A stretch of 64,000 nt of DNA from Streptomyces drozdowiczii (GCF_026167665.1 NZ_CP098740.1:496001-560000); one strand, 5' to 3'. Counted from the stretch's first letter, positions 37,510 to 49,591 are shown. The notes: generated by a model from the letters alone, not told the origin. Made by a program: numbers and translations.

Positions 37510-37533
37510 TTGACAGTTATCTGGTCCATACCA
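37510..37533 (+). promoter_or_regulatory. Promoter element and DasR-type operator of the chitinase gene
   Basis: TTGACA at 37510-37515 is a good -35 box. TGGTCCATACCA at 37522-37533 lies in the spacer and is the exact reverse complement of the operator at 34090-34101. DasR control of chitinase genes through such dre sites is established in Streptomyces. A clear -10 box was not seen; AATCAT at 37533-37538 is in position. Confidence 0.8.
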
Positions 37534-37674
37534 ATCATGGGCATGCCACACGGTCGTACGCCGCCGTGCGGCATGTGACCCCCGGCCGGGACTCACAGGA
37601 ACGGGCCGCGCCCCTCCCCGGGCGCGGCCGAGCCGTGCATCCGCCCGTTGTCCCACCCCGCTGGGAGCTGCCCC

Positions 37675-39444
37675 ATGAGACGTCCAAGAACAGTCGGCGC
37701 CGTCCTGAGCGCCTTGGCCACCGCCGTCGCTTCCGCAGGTCTGGTCCTCGGATCAGGCGCCGGAGCGCAGGCCGCCACCACCGCCGCCACCCCCATGCCC
37801 GCCCATGTCTTCGCCCCGTACTTCGAGGCGTGGAACGGCGACAGCCCGGCCGCGCTCGCCCAGGCGTCCGGTGCCAAGTACCTGACCATGGCGTTCATCC
37901 AGACGGAGTCCCGCGGCTCCTGCACCCCGTACTGGAACGGCGATTCGAGCATGCCGATCGCCCAGTCCGAGTTCGGGGCCGACTTCACCACGATGCGGTC
38001 GCGCGGCGGTGACGTCATCCCCTCGTTCGGCGGCTACACCGCGGACAACACCGGCACCGAGATCGCCGACAGCTGCACCGACGTCGACTCGATCGCCGCC
38101 GCGTACGAAAAGGTCGTCACGACCTACGACGTGACCCGCCTCGACATGGACATCGAGGACAACTCGCTGACGAACAGCGCCGGCATCGACCGCCGCAACA
38201 AGGCGCTCAAGAAGGTCCAGGACTGGGCCGCCGCCAGTGGGCGCCCGCTCCAGATCTCGTACACCCTGCCCACCACGACCAGCGGACTCGCGAGCAGCGG
38301 TCTCGCGGTGCTCAAGAACGCGGTGTCCAACGGCACGCAGGTCGACGTCGTCAACCTCATGACGTTCGACTACTACGACGGCGCCACGCACGACATGGCC
38401 GCGGACACCAAGACCGCGATCACCGGTCTGAAGGGCCAGCTGGCGAAGCTCTACCCGTCGAAGACCGACGCCCAGCTGTGGGGCATGACCGGCATCATCG
38501 AGATGCCCGGCATCGACGACTACGGACCCGCCGAGACCTTCACCACGGCCAACGCGCCCGTGGTGTACGACTGGGCCGTCTCCAAGGGCGTCGGCACCCT
38601 GTCGTTCTGGGCGCTCCAGCGCGACAACGGCGGCTGCCCGGGCACCGGCGGGAGCGACACCTGCTCCGGCATCGCGCAGGACACCTGGTACTTCACGCAC
38701 ACCTTCGCCCCGTTCACGGGCGGCGGCAGCGGCCCGGTGACCGACGACTACTCGGTGGCCGTGACCCCCTCGTCGGCGACCGTCGAGCCGGGCAAGTCGA
38801 CGACCGCCACCGTGAAGACCGCGGTGACCTCGGGCGCCGCCAAGACGGTCGCGCTGACCACGAGCGGTGCCCCGGCCGGGGTGACCGCCTCGCTCAGCCC
38901 GACCTCCGTGACGGCCGGCGGCTCCTCGACGCTGACGCTCAGCGCCTCGGCGTCGGCGGCCCCCGGCACGTACACCGTCACCGTGACCGGCGCCTCCGGC
39001 ACCCTCAGCCACTCGGCCTCGTTCACCTTGACGGTGCCCGGTGCCGGTGGCGGCACGGGGTCCCTGGTCAACGGTGACTTCGAGACCGGTGCGCTGGGTC
39101 CGTGGACCTGCGAAGCGGGCGGCGCGGTCGTCTCCTCGCCGGTGCACGGCGGCACGCACGCGCTGTCCGTCGCGGCCACCTCGTCGCAGACCGGCGAGTG
39201 CGCCCAGACGCTCACCCTCGCCCCCAACACCAAGTACACATTGCAGGGTTACGTCCAGGGGAACTACGCCTACCTCGGTGTCCGGGGCGGCGCGACGGCG
39301 AGCACCTGGGGGCTGTTCAACGGCTACACCAAGCAGTCGGTGACCTTCACCACCGGTTCCAGCGGCTCGGTCACGGTCTACCTGCACGGCTGGTACGGCC
39401 AGGGCGCGGTGTACGGGGACGACCTCTCCGTCACCAAGTCCTGA
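37675..39444 (+). CDS. Secreted GH18 chitinase with C-terminal accessory modules
   Basis: This 589-residue exported protein has a signal peptide to about residue 35 and a GH18 domain whose DxDxE motif gives D157, D159 and the acid E161. Aromatic substrate residues occur in [11 protein letters not shown] and [11 protein letters not shown]. After it come an immunoglobulin-like module (about 360-450, [17 protein letters not shown]) and a carbohydrate-binding-like module with a Cys pair ([21 protein letters not shown] to the end). It degrades chitin outside the cell; the dre site predicts induction by GlcNAc signals. Confidence 0.94.
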   Translation: MRRPRTVGAVLSALATAVASAGLVLGSGAGAQAATTAATPMPAHVFAPYFEAWNGDSPAALAQASGAKYLTMAFIQTESRGSCTPYWNGDSSMPIAQSEFGADFTTMRSRGGDVIPSFGGYTADNTGTEIADSCTDVDSIAAAYEKVVTTYDVTRLDMDIEDNSLTNSAGIDRRNKALKKVQDWAAASGRPLQISYTLPTTTSGLASSGLAVLKNAVSNGTQVDVVNLMTFDYYDGATHDMAADTKTAITGLKGQLAKLYPSKTDAQLWGMTGIIEMPGIDDYGPAETFTTANAPVVYDWAVSKGVGTLSFWALQRDNGGCPGTGGSDTCSGIAQDTWYFTHTFAPFTGGGSGPVTDDYSVAVTPSSATVEPGKSTTATVKTAVTSGAAKTVALTTSGAPAGVTASLSPTSVTAGGSSTLTLSASASAAPGTYTVTVTGASGTLSHSASFTLTVPGAGGGTGSLVNGDFETGALGPWTCEAGGAVVSSPVHGGTHALSVAATSSQTGECAQTLTLAPNTKYTLQGYVQGNYAYLGVRGGATASTWGLFNGYTKQSVTFTTGSSGSVTVYLHGWYGQGAVYGDDLSVTKS

Positions 39445-39450
39445 CGCACT

Positions 39451-39485
39451 GAGGGCCCCGGAGGCGGGCGGCCTCCGGGGCCCTC
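39451..39485. terminator. Strong hairpin between chitinase gene and sdhB
   Basis: A perfect 15-bp stem GAGGGCCCCGGAGGC with its complement and a GGGCG loop separates two convergent genes. Confidence 0.88.
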
Positions 39486-39499
39486 GGCCGTGCAGCGGC

Positions 39500-40242
39500 T
39501 CAGCGGCGGGCCTTGCGGGTCGCCCGCAGCCACTCCTTGTTCATGGCCGAGATCGACGGCAGCGGGATGCCCTTGGGGCAGGCGGTGGCGCACTCCCCGG
39601 TGAGCGTGCAGCCGCCGAAGCCCTCGCTGTCCATCTGCTCCACCATGTCGAGCACCCGGGTCTCCCGCTCGGGGGCGCCCTGCGGGAGCACGTTGAGGTG
39701 GTTGACCTTCGCCGAGGTGAAGAGCATCGCCGAACCGTTGGGGCAGGCCGCGACGCAGGCGCCGCAGCCGATGCACTCGGCGTGCTCGAAGGCGAAGTCG
39801 GCGTCCGGCTTCGGCACCGGCGTGGCATGCGCGTCCGGGGCCGTACCGGTCGGGGCGGAGATGTAGCCGCCGGCCTGGATGATCCGGTCGAAGGACGAAC
39901 GGTCCACGACCAGGTCCTTGACGACCGGGAAGGCCGAGGCGCGCCAGGGTTCGATGTCGATGGTGTCGCCGTCGTCGAAGGCACGCATGTGGAGCTGGCA
40001 GGTGGTGGTGCGCTCCGGACCGTGCGCGTCGCCGTTGATGACGAGGCTGCACGCGCCGCAGATGCCCTCGCGGCAGTCGTGGTCGAAGGCCACGGGGTCG
40101 TCACCCGCGAGGATCAGCTCCTCGTTGAGGGTGTCGAGCATCTCCAGGAACGACATGTCCTGCGAGATGCCGTCCACCTCGTACGTGGACATGGCGCCGG
40201 GGGCGTCGGCGTTCTTCTGGCGCCAGACGCGCAGGGTGAGCT

Positions 40243-40246
<4 letters not shown>
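39500..40246 (-). CDS. sdhB: Succinate dehydrogenase/fumarate reductase iron-sulfur subunit
   Basis: This 248-residue subunit carries three clusters: the 2Fe-2S ligands in [10 protein letters not shown] and a later Cys, then [14 protein letters not shown] and [17 protein letters not shown] for the 4Fe-4S and 3Fe-4S clusters. It passes electrons from the flavoprotein to quinone. It overlaps sdhA by ATGA and is the last gene of the C-A-B operon. Confidence 0.95.
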
Positions 40247-42192
<1,946 letters not shown>

Positions 42193-42193
42193 G

Positions 42194-42901
42194 TCAGCTC
42201 ACGACTCCGGTCATGACGGCGACGGGTACGGAGATGAAGCCCACCGTCAGCACCAGCGCGAGGACGTTGCCGAGGGTCTTCAGGACGCGGTCGCGGCTCG
42301 CGCGGCCGGCGCCGAGGGTCTGCGCGGCGCTCCAGAACCCGTGCTGGATGTGGAGCCCCAGGGCGAGCATCGCGACGATGTAGATGACGTTGCCGTACCA
42401 GGTGGAGAAGGTGTCGATGACGTTCTGGTACGGGTGGCCGGACTGGAAGCCGCCGGAGTGCACGGTGCCGGTCGTCAGGTCCAGGATGTGCCAGACGATG
42501 AACAGCCCCAGGATGACCCCGCCGTAGCGCATGGTCCGGGTGGCGTAGCTGGCGCGCGGCCGCTTGTGCACGTACTTGGTGGGCCTCGCCCGCAGGTCGC
42601 GCCTGCTGAGCTGGTACGCGGAGACCGCGTGCAGCACCACGGCGGCGACGAGCACGACGCGTACGATCCACAGCCCCCACTCGTAGTGCAGGACCGGCTC
42701 GCCCATCACCCGCAGCCAGTGCGCGTAGCCGTTGAACTCGTCGGTCCCGAAGAAGATCTTCAAGTTTCCGATCATGTGGGCGACCAGGTAGAGGAGCATG
42801 ACCAGTCCGCTGACGGCCATGATCGCCTTCTTGCCGACGGTCGAGTCCCAGAGCGTGCGCGTCATGGACGGCCGTCGGTCCGTCCGGGTTGCCAATGCCA
42901 T
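42194..42901 (-). CDS. sdhC: Succinate dehydrogenase cytochrome b subunit
   Basis: This 235-residue membrane anchor has five helices and His residues suited to two b hemes ([35 protein letters not shown]). ATG at 42899-42901 gives [13 protein letters not shown]; a shorter start at 42865 is possible. It opens the sdhCAB operon, divergent from a LysR regulator. Confidence 0.92.
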   Translation of the reverse strand: MALATRTDRRPSMTRTLWDSTVGKKAIMAVSGLVMLLYLVAHMIGNLKIFFGTDEFNGYAHWLRVMGEPVLHYEWGLWIVRVVLVAAVVLHAVSAYQLSRRDLRARPTKYVHKRPRASYATRTMRYGGVILGLFIVWHILDLTTGTVHSGGFQSGHPYQNVIDTFSTWYGNVIYIVAMLALGLHIQHGFWSAAQTLGAGRASRDRVLKTLGNVLALVLTVGFISVPVAVMTGVVS

Positions 42902-42959
42902 GGACACGAAGCTAGGCCCGGGGAGGGGATCAGTCCAACACATCGAGCAGCTGATCTCC

Positions 42960-42974
42960 ATAGCCGAAGCCTAT
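42960..42974. promoter_or_regulatory. LysR-type binding site between sdhC and lysR
   Basis: ATAG-N7-CTAT, which also fits T-N11-A, lies 22 bases before the LysR start and 58 bases before sdhC. Such sites at divergent promoters are typical for LysR autoregulation and control of the neighbour. Confidence 0.6.
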
Positions 42975-42995
42975 CGAGCGGGGTAGCGTGGGGTG

Positions 42996-43898
42996 ATGCA
43001 GTTCCAGCAGCTCACCTATTTCGTGGCCGTCGCGGAGGCCCGGCACTTCACCCGCGCCGCCGAGGAGGTGCACGTCTCGCAGCCCTCGCTCTCCCAGCAG
43101 ATCCGGGCCCTGGAGAACGAACTGGGCGCCGAGCTGTTCAGCCGGGCGCGCGGCAACATCACCCTGACGGACGCGGGCGAGGCGCTGCTCCCGCTGGCCC
43201 GGCGCATCCTGGCCGACGCCGACACCGCGCGCCACGAGGTGCAGGAGCTGGCGCAGCTGCGCCGGGGCCGGGTGAGGCTGGGGGCGACGCCCAGCGTGTG
43301 CACGGGCCTGCTGCCGGAGGTGCTGCGCGCCTTCCACGACCTGCACCCGGGCATCCAGCTGCTGCTGGAGGAGGGCGGTTCGCACGATCTCGTACGGGAG
43401 CTGGCGCGCGGGGCGCTCGATCTGGCCCTGGTGGTGCTGCCGCTGCCGGCGGCCTCACCGGCGCTGACCACGGTCGAGCTGCTCCAGGAGGACCTGGTGG
43501 TCGTCTCGTCGGCGCAGCGCCCCCGGCCGGGCCGGGGCGGGCGGGTCCGGATCGCGGATCTGGAGGGCGAGCCGCTGGTGATGTTCCGGCACGGCTACGA
43601 CCTGCGGGAGCTGACGGTGGCCGCCTGCCGGGCGGAGGGCTTCGAGCCGTCGTTCACGGTGGAGGGCGGCGAGATGGACGCGGTGCTCGGCTTCGTCCGG
43701 GCGGGCCTGGGCATCGCGGTCGTCCCGAACATGGTCGCCACCCGGGCCGGTCTCGACCTGCGTACGACTCCGCTGGCCCGGCCCGGACTGCGCCGCACCA
43801 TCGCGCTGGCGCACCGCAGCGACGTGGCCCCGCCGCGCGCGGCCCGCGAGCTCCAGCGGGTCCTGCTGGCGGGGCGGGCGGGCGCGGCGGGCCCCTGA
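42996..43898 (+). CDS. LysR family transcriptional regulator
   Basis: This 300-residue protein has the N-terminal helix-turn-helix FQQLTYFVAVAEARHFTRAAEEV...SQPSLSQQIRALE and a LysR effector domain (RLGATPSVCTGLLPEVLRAF onward). It is transcribed divergently from sdhCAB, which is its probable target. ATG 42996 is used; GTG 42993 directly precedes it. The effector is unknown. Confidence 0.92.
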   Translation: MQFQQLTYFVAVAEARHFTRAAEEVHVSQPSLSQQIRALENELGAELFSRARGNITLTDAGEALLPLARRILADADTARHEVQELAQLRRGRVRLGATPSVCTGLLPEVLRAFHDLHPGIQLLLEEGGSHDLVRELARGALDLALVVLPLPAASPALTTVELLQEDLVVVSSAQRPRPGRGGRVRIADLEGEPLVMFRHGYDLRELTVAACRAEGFEPSFTVEGGEMDAVLGFVRAGLGIAVVPNMVATRAGLDLRTTPLARPGLRRTIALAHRSDVAPPRAARELQRVLLAGRAGAAGP

Positions 43899-43951
43899 GG
43901 CGTATCCGGGACATCCCGTCGACGCCCGAAGGGGCTCCGCGCCCGCCCGGC

Positions 43952-46126
43952 TCACACCGCGTCGGCCAGCAGCAGCGAGTGGATGCGGTCCGGGGCGCCG
44001 GGGCGGGCGTAGTACCAGCCCTGGGCCGTGTCGCAGCCCAGCTGCCGCAGCTGCTCGGCCTGGGCGCCGGTCTCCACGCCCTCCACGGTGACCGCGAGGT
44101 CGAGGCTGTGCGCGAGCGACACGATCCCCTCGACGATCTTCAGGTCGACCGGGTCCGCCGGATGGTGCTGCATGCCCTGGGTGAAGGACCGGTCCAGCTT
44201 CAGGACGCTCACCGGCAGCCTGCGCAGGTTCGCGAGGTTGGAGTAGCCGGTGCCGAAGTCGTCCAGGGCGATGTCGACGCCCATCTCGGCGAGCTGGCGC
44301 AGCGGCTTCAGCACGTCCTCGTCGGCCCCGATGAGCGCCGACTCGGTGACCTCCAGGCAGAGCGCGCCCGCTTCGAGCCCTGAGCGCTCCAGGACCTCCA
44401 CGGTCTCCGCGACCAGCTGCGGATGGTGCAGCTGAGCCGGTGAGAGGTTGACGTTGATCCGCAGGGGGCCGCCGTCGGTGTGCCGTTCCTGCCAGAAGTT
44501 GGCCTGCCGGACCGATTCCTCCAGGACCCAGCGGCCGAGCGGCACGATGAGCCCGGTGTGCTCGGCCAGCGTGATGAACCGGTCGGGCCCCAGCACCCCG
44601 TGCTGCGGATGGCACCAGCGCACCAGGGCCTCGGCGCCGTGCACCGTACCGTCGCCGAGGTGGACGAGCGGCTGGTACTCGATGAAGAACTCGCCGCGTT
44701 CGAGGGCGGCCGGCAGCGCCGTCGTGAGACCGTGCCGGGTGATGGCCCGGGCGTCCGCCTCCGCGTCGGCCAGCTCGAAGCGGTTGCCGCCCGCGGACTT
44801 GGCGCGGTACATGGTGATGTCGGCGCTCCGCAGCACCTCGGCGGCGCTGCGTTCCCCGGCGGGGCCCTCCACGACCCCGATCGAGCCGCGCACCGTCAGC
44901 TCGCGTCCGTCCAGCCGGATGGGCGTGGAGAGGACGCTGAGGATGCGGCAGGCGAGTTCGTCCACCTCGGCGGGGCTGTCGAAGCTCGTCGTGAGCGCCA
45001 CGAACTCGTCGCCGCCGAGCCGGGCGACCATCTCGCCGGAGGCGGTCGCGCAGCTCTGGAGGCGGTCCGCGACCTCCACGAGCAGCCGGTCGCCCGCGGC
45101 GTGGCCGAGGCTGTCGTTGATGGCCTTGAAGCCGTCCAGGTCCAGGTAGCAGAGGCCGAAGCGGCTTCCGTCCCCGGCTGAGAGCGCTTTCTCCAGGCGC
45201 TCGAAGAAGAGCGTCCGGTTGGGCAGGCCGGTGAGCGCGTCGTGGGTCGCCTCGTAGCGCAGGCGGAGGTTGAGCAGGCGGCGCTCGGTGGTGTCCTCCA
45301 GCAGCGCCAGCTGGTATTCGGGCCGCCCCTCGGCGTCGCGCAGCAGCGACACCGTCAGGTTGGTCCACAGGACGGTGCCGTCGTTGCGGTAGTACGGCTT
45401 CTCGACGCGGTAGTGCTCGCGTTCGCCGCGTACCAGCTCGTTGTAGTACTTCCAGACCTGGGGCGAGTCCTCGGGGTGGACCCACTCGTTGACGCGGTGG
45501 CTCAGGACGTGGTTCTCCAGGCCGCCGAACATCCGGGTGAGGGTGTCGTTGACCTCCAGCACATTGCCGTCGAGGTCGGCGATCCCGATGCCGATGGCCG
45601 CGTCCTTGAAGACGGCGCGGAAGCGTGCCTCGGTGGCGTGCAGGGCCTGTTCGGCGTGGGAGCGGGCGGCGAGCGCCGAGCGGGCGATGGCCTCCTGCTC
45701 GGCCAGCGTCCGTTCGCGCAGGGCCTGGGTGAAGCCGGCGGCCACCGCGTGCTGGATGCGGGCGCAGCGGGACCGGCTGTCCTCGGTGGTGAGGGCCACC
45801 GGTCCGTTGCTGCCGCAGTAGAGCACCAGGTACGAGTCGACGACGCCGAGCGTGGAGCTGAGCGCGTCCGGGTCGGTGCAGTGGGCGGCGACGAGCGCGC
45901 CGCCGACCCCGGTGGCCGCGGCCGCGTCGAACGGGCGGGCGTGCAGGGTCTCGCTGAGGGTACGGGCCAGCGGCAGCAGGTGCTGCTCGAACTCGGGCCG
46001 GGTCAGGGAGGTGGCCGTCAACGGGAAGATGGCCCGGCTCCAGATGGTGGCGAACCTCCGGAGCCGGTCCTCGGGGCCGTCGGGCGCCGCCTCCGGGACT
46101 CCGGACGACTGGGCGGGAATGCTCAC
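43952..46126 (-). CDS. rmdA: PAS-GGDEF-EAL cyclic-di-GMP protein, RmdA-like
   Basis: This 724-residue protein has an N-terminal region with Cys/His, a PAS domain at about 170-290, a GGDEF domain with intact GGDEF at 371-375, and an EAL domain with intact EAL at 499-501 and the conserved DDFGTGYSNL loop. It could make and degrade cyclic di-GMP, a controller of Streptomyces development. The order and its place beside sdhCAB-lysR match my memory of S. coelicolor RmdA. GTG at 46124-46126 overlaps the stop of the methyltransferase gene. Confidence 0.88.
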   Translation of the reverse strand: MSIPAQSSGVPEAAPDGPEDRLRRFATIWSRAIFPLTATSLTRPEFEQHLLPLARTLSETLHARPFDAAAATGVGGALVAAHCTDPDALSSTLGVVDSYLVLYCGSNGPVALTTEDSRSRCARIQHAVAAGFTQALRERTLAEQEAIARSALAARSHAEQALHATEARFRAVFKDAAIGIGIADLDGNVLEVNDTLTRMFGGLENHVLSHRVNEWVHPEDSPQVWKYYNELVRGEREHYRVEKPYYRNDGTVLWTNLTVSLLRDAEGRPEYQLALLEDTTERRLLNLRLRYEATHDALTGLPNRTLFFERLEKALSAGDGSRFGLCYLDLDGFKAINDSLGHAAGDRLLVEVADRLQSCATASGEMVARLGGDEFVALTTSFDSPAEVDELACRILSVLSTPIRLDGRELTVRGSIGVVEGPAGERSAAEVLRSADITMYRAKSAGGNRFELADAEADARAITRHGLTTALPAALERGEFFIEYQPLVHLGDGTVHGAEALVRWCHPQHGVLGPDRFITLAEHTGLIVPLGRWVLEESVRQANFWQERHTDGGPLRINVNLSPAQLHHPQLVAETVEVLERSGLEAGALCLEVTESALIGADEDVLKPLRQLAEMGVDIALDDFGTGYSNLANLRRLPVSVLKLDRSFTQGMQHHPADPVDLKIVEGIVSLAHSLDLAVTVEGVETGAQAEQLRQLGCDTAQGWYYARPGAPDRIHSLLLADAV

Positions 46127-46941
46127 GCCTTGCGTCCCACTCCCGCGATGCCCGAGAAGGCGTATGGGTCCTCGTTCTCGGGGGCGGCGGGGTTCTCGGG
46201 GCGCCATTCCGGCATGGCGACGAGGCCGGGCTCGACCAGCTCGAAGCCGTCGAAGAAGTGGGCGACCTCCTCGCGGGTGCGCATGACCAGCGGGTTGCGG
46301 ATGTTCCGGTAGACGCCGACCGTGCCGCCGGCCTCCTCGCGGGGCAGCGGAATCCCCTCGTACGCGGCGTGGGTGACGACCAGGAGGCTGCCGGGGGCGA
46401 GCATGTCGCGGAGCGCGGCGACGGCGGCGCGCGGGTCGTCGGAGTCCTCGATGAAGTGGAGTACGGCCACGAGGAGCAGCGCCACGGGGCGGTCGAAGTC
46501 CAGGAGCTTGGCGACCTCGGGGCTGTCCCGGATCTCCTGGGGGCGGCGCAGGTCGGCCGAGGAGATCGTGGCGCCCTCGTTGCCTTCCAGGACGGCCTGG
46601 CTGTGCGCGACGGCGACCGGGTCGTGGTCGACGTAGGCGACCTTGGCGGCGGGGTCGATCGCCTGGGCGACCTCGTGGACATTGCCGAAGGTCGGTATCC
46701 CGGAACCGATGTCGAGGAACTGGGTGACGCCCTCGCCCAGCGCGTAACGCACCGCACGCCGCATAAACGCCCGGTTGGCCTGCATCGCCTTGGGAAGTCC
46801 CGGCATGAACTCCATGGCCTTCCGGGCCGCTTCCCGGTCCACCTCGAAATTGTGCGAGCCGCCCAGATAGAAGTCATACATTCGGGACACGCTCGGCACC
46901 GAAATGTCTATGCCTTGCGGTGCCCAGGCGGGACGCTCCAT
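46123..46941 (-). CDS. SAM-dependent methyltransferase (DUF574 type)
   Basis: This 272-residue protein has the family start SVSRMYDFYLGGSHNFEVDR, the SAM motif FLDIGSGIPTFGNVHEVAQ near residue 80, and YVDHDPVAVAHSQAVL. This class is numerous in Streptomyces, with unknown substrates. ATG at 46939-46941 follows GGAGA; a TTG five codons upstream is less likely. It is in an operon with the GGDEF-EAL gene. Confidence 0.88.
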   Translation of the reverse strand: MERPAWAPQGIDISVPSVSRMYDFYLGGSHNFEVDREAARKAMEFMPGLPKAMQANRAFMRRAVRYALGEGVTQFLDIGSGIPTFGNVHEVAQAIDPAAKVAYVDHDPVAVAHSQAVLEGNEGATISSADLRRPQEIRDSPEVAKLLDFDRPVALLLVAVLHFIEDSDDPRAAVAALRDMLAPGSLLVVTHAAYEGIPLPREEAGGTVGVYRNIRNPLVMRTREEVAHFFDGFELVEPGLVAMPEWRPENPAAPENEDPYAFSGIAGVGRKA

Positions 46942-47499
46942 CGATGTCTCCAACAAGTCGCCACGGCGATCCGGCCATGTCCATGGTCAGTGTGGACCAG
47001 AGGCTACTGATCGACCGCCAAGAGAGCGAGCGGAAACGGAAATTAGCCGTCCGTTATTGGTCACACTCCCATGGCATGTGCAACCGACTCGTCGCTGCCC
47101 GTCACATTCGCCGAACGAGAGAGATCGAATAGTTCACTCCCGGACTACTTTGGCACGTCAGTGAGGTCCGAGTCACCGACACCCGGGCACCATGTCCCGC
47201 GAGGCCCTTGGACGTTGGCGTTCGCGGGCCGGAAGCCTTCGGGGCGGTACGGGGGCGTCCGGGCTCCGGCAGACCGGCGCGCGTCTCACCGTCACCGGAC
47301 CAAGGCCGGGAATGCGCGGGACCGGTGACACATCCTTTGGCGCCATTCCCGCGGAGAGGGTCGACAATCGGCCATTTCCGGAGGCCGGGGACCGGCACGC
47401 CCCTGTTCCATTTCATCCGGGCCAAACCCCGGGCATCCCAGGTCCCCTCCATCAGGCGAATCCGGAGGGGGTCCGGCGTGCCGCCGCACGGCCCGGAAC
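46942..47499. other. Long intergenic region without a convincing gene
   Basis: This 558-base gap separates the methyltransferase gene (leftward) from the proline-rich protein gene (rightward). The part from 47000 to 47160 is less GC-rich than its surroundings and probably holds the leftward promoter. Short frames exist on both strands but lack ribosome sites and family likeness. No hairpin of note, repeat or RNA motif was recognised. Confidence 0.5.
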
Positions 47500-48062
47500 A
47501 TGCTCCCGGTCGTGTACGGATCACTCTTCTGGCGGCTGGCCACGGCGCTCGCGCTCACCTGGCTGCTGACCGCCCCCACCCCCGCGACCGCCGACAGCTG
47601 CGCGTACGCGTCCATCGGGGAGGGCGACGGCGGTACGGCCGTGGCCGTCAGCGGTGACGGCAGCTGCTTCGCCGGCCCGGTGCCGGAGCCCACTCCGACG
47701 CCCACGCCGAAACCGAAGCCGCCCCCACCACCGCCGCCCCCGCCGAAACCGGCACCACCGCCTCCTCCACCACCGCCTCCGCCTCCTCCGCCGCCCCCGG
47801 CGCCCGAGCCCGTACCGGCACCGCCGCCTCCGCCACCGCCCCTCCCCCGCCGCCTGCCCCGAAGCCCGAGCCTGCGCCCAAGCCCAAGCCGAGCCCTTCG
47901 CCGTCGGTACGGCCCTCGCCCTCCGTCCACGTCGCACTCCCCGCCTACCGCAGACCGGTGCGGAAGCCGCCGCAGCGTCACACCTCCCTGGTCACGCTCA
48001 CCTTGATGATCACGGCCCCCGGCGTGTTCGCCGTCGCCGTACTGCGCCCCCGTTCCCGATGA
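47500..48062 (+). CDS. Proline-rich membrane/secreted protein (frameshifted)
   Basis: Across one missing C in 47839-47848 the gene encodes about 187 residues: signal peptide (VVYGSLFWRLATALALTWLL), a short Cys-pair segment (DSCAYASIGEGDGG...GSCFAGP), a long Pro run with Pro-Lys and Pro-Glu, and a C-terminal membrane helix (TSLVTLTLMITAPGVFAVAV) ending RPRSR. Without correction the frame runs on to 48006 as Pro/Arg/Ser. The Pro-rich stalk suggests crossing of the cell wall. The next gene, a DUF4239 protein, starts 16 bases later. Confidence 0.65.
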
Positions 48063-48077
48063 ATCCCGGAGACGCCC

Positions 48078-48848
48078 ATGTCGGAATGGCTCGTCCTCAC
48101 ACTCGCCATGGTCGCGGCCACCGCCGTCGTCCTGACCATCGCCGTCCTCAGCAACCGCAGACTCCCGGAGGACGACGACCCGTCCGAAACCCCTGACGTC
48201 ATCGAGTACATGACGATGATGATCGGAGTGATCTACGCGATCGTGCTGGGCCTCGCCATCGCGGGCGTCTGGGAGGGCCGGGGCGCCGCTCAGGAGTACG
48301 TACGCCAGGAGGCCCAGGCCCTGCACGAGGTGAGCGAGCGCTCCGCCGTCTATCCGCAGGAGGTGCGCACCCGCATCCGGGCCGACGTGGACGCCTACGT
48401 GAGCTATGTGGTGCACGACGAGTGGCGGACCATGACCGAGCACGGGACGCTCAGCGACCGCGGGACCGAGCTGCTGGACCGGGTGCGCGACGACGTCACG
48501 GACTACCGGCCGAAGACGGACCACGAGGGGCAGGCGTATCAGCCGCTGGTCGATCAGGTGGCCGCCGCCGACGACGCACGGAGCGCCCGGGGGCAGAGCG
48601 CCGGCGCCACCATGCCCGGGGTGGTGTGGTTCGGGCTGGTCATCGGCGCTCTGGTGACCGTGGGGCTGATCTTCACGCTCCAGATCCGCCGGACCTTCCG
48701 GGAACTCCTGCTCGCGGGGCTGTTCAGTGTGCTGATCGCCTTCCTGCTCTTCCTGATCTGGGACTTCGACTCACCCTTCGGACGGGGATTCTCGGCCACC
48801 GCCGCCCCCTTCCTCGACCTCTTCCCGGGGGCGGCGGACAGGCCCTAG
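48078..48848 (+). CDS. DUF4239 (bestrophin-like) membrane protein
   Basis: This 256-residue protein has two N-terminal helices (WLVLTLAMVAATAVVLTIAVL and a second with MMIGVIYAIVLGLAIAGVW), a soluble middle, and two C-terminal helices (VVWFGLVIGALVTVGLIF and LLLAGLFSVLIAFLLFLIW). This layout is that of DUF4239, distantly related to bestrophin channels. An anion-channel role is only suggested. GGAGA precedes ATG 48078. Confidence 0.85.
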   Translation: MSEWLVLTLAMVAATAVVLTIAVLSNRRLPEDDDPSETPDVIEYMTMMIGVIYAIVLGLAIAGVWEGRGAAQEYVRQEAQALHEVSERSAVYPQEVRTRIRADVDAYVSYVVHDEWRTMTEHGTLSDRGTELLDRVRDDVTDYRPKTDHEGQAYQPLVDQVAAADDARSARGQSAGATMPGVVWFGLVIGALVTVGLIFTLQIRRTFRELLLAGLFSVLIAFLLFLIWDFDSPFGRGFSATAAPFLDLFPGAADRP

Positions 48849-49010
48849 CCGAGGGGGTGCGCCGCCCGGGGGACAGCGGTGCCCCATTCGCCGGACCCCG
48901 ATCGCGGGCGAAATGCACCACTTCTAGCGTGGGCGGCATTCGAGGTGCATTTCTGACGCTTTGTGGAAATCCGTTCCGCAGCTGCTCCTCGGGGACCCGG
49001 AGGATTCACC

Positions 49011-49565
49011 ATGCGCGCAATACGTGTCGCCCCCGTCGCTCTGCTCGGCGCCGCCGCACTCGCCCTGACCGGCCCGGCCGTGACCGCGTACGCCGCGACC
49101 GCGGGCGGTCCGTCGGGCGGCGGGAACGGGTACACCGTGACGCCGTCGGTGGTCGCGCCCGGGGGCAAGGTCACCCTGGCGGCCCGGGGTTGCTCCACGA
49201 CGGCCACGGCGTCCTCGGGGGTGTTCGACACCGTCACCATCCCGATGAACGGCAGCGCCCAGGCCACCGTCGACTGGGACGCCAAGCCGGGCGCCGCCTA
49301 CGAGGTGACGTTCATCTGCAACACCACGCCCAGCTCCACGGCCAAGGTGAATCTCACCGTCAGCGCGGCCACGGGCACGCCCACGACCAGCTCGACCAGC
49401 ACGGCGGCGGCCACGGCCTCGCCGGCCGGCGTGCAGGGCGGTCTCGGCGGCAGCATCGACAGCGTGAACTCCGGTGAGATCGTGGCGGGCACCGCGCTCG
49501 CCGTGGCCGCCGGGGCCGGTGTCGTGTTCTACGTACGCCGCCGCAGGGAGAGCCGGTCGCACTGA
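49011..49565 (+). CDS. Envelope protein with GLGGS tail motif
   Basis: This 184-residue protein has a signal peptide to about residue 28, a beta-rich domain (YTVTPSVVAPGGKVTLAARGC...YEVTFICN, one Cys pair), a Thr/Ser/Ala linker, and a tail made of GVQGGLGGS (49428-49454), a hydrophobic helix and RRRRE. The tail resembles a sortase-sorting signal in layout but lacks LPxTG. ATG 49011 follows GGAGG. The next gene, on the other strand, is a paralogue with the same tail. Confidence 0.8.
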   Translation: MRAIRVAPVALLGAAALALTGPAVTAYAATAGGPSGGGNGYTVTPSVVAPGGKVTLAARGCSTTATASSGVFDTVTIPMNGSAQATVDWDAKPGAAYEVTFICNTTPSSTAKVNLTVSAATGTPTTSSTSTAAATASPAGVQGGLGGSIDSVNSGEIVAGTALAVAAGAGVVFYVRRRRESRSH

Positions 49566-49591
49566 CCGGTACGAGCGGATGTGCCATGGGA

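Noticed and set aside
43455..46877. A 1140-codon minus-strand frame over the GGDEF-EAL and methyltransferase genes
   Set aside because: It is Arg/Pro-rich throughout, and the other frame carries the intact domains.
46920..47132. A 70-codon frame with a plausible helix (VDQRLLIDRQESERKRKLAV)
   Set aside because: It overlaps the start of the methyltransferase gene on the other strand and has no ribosome site at any usable start.
47102..47524. A 140-codon frame on the minus strand in the long intergenic gap
   Set aside because: Composition is Arg/Pro/Gly-rich as expected of random GC-rich frames, there is no ribosome site, and it overlaps the start of the proline-rich gene.
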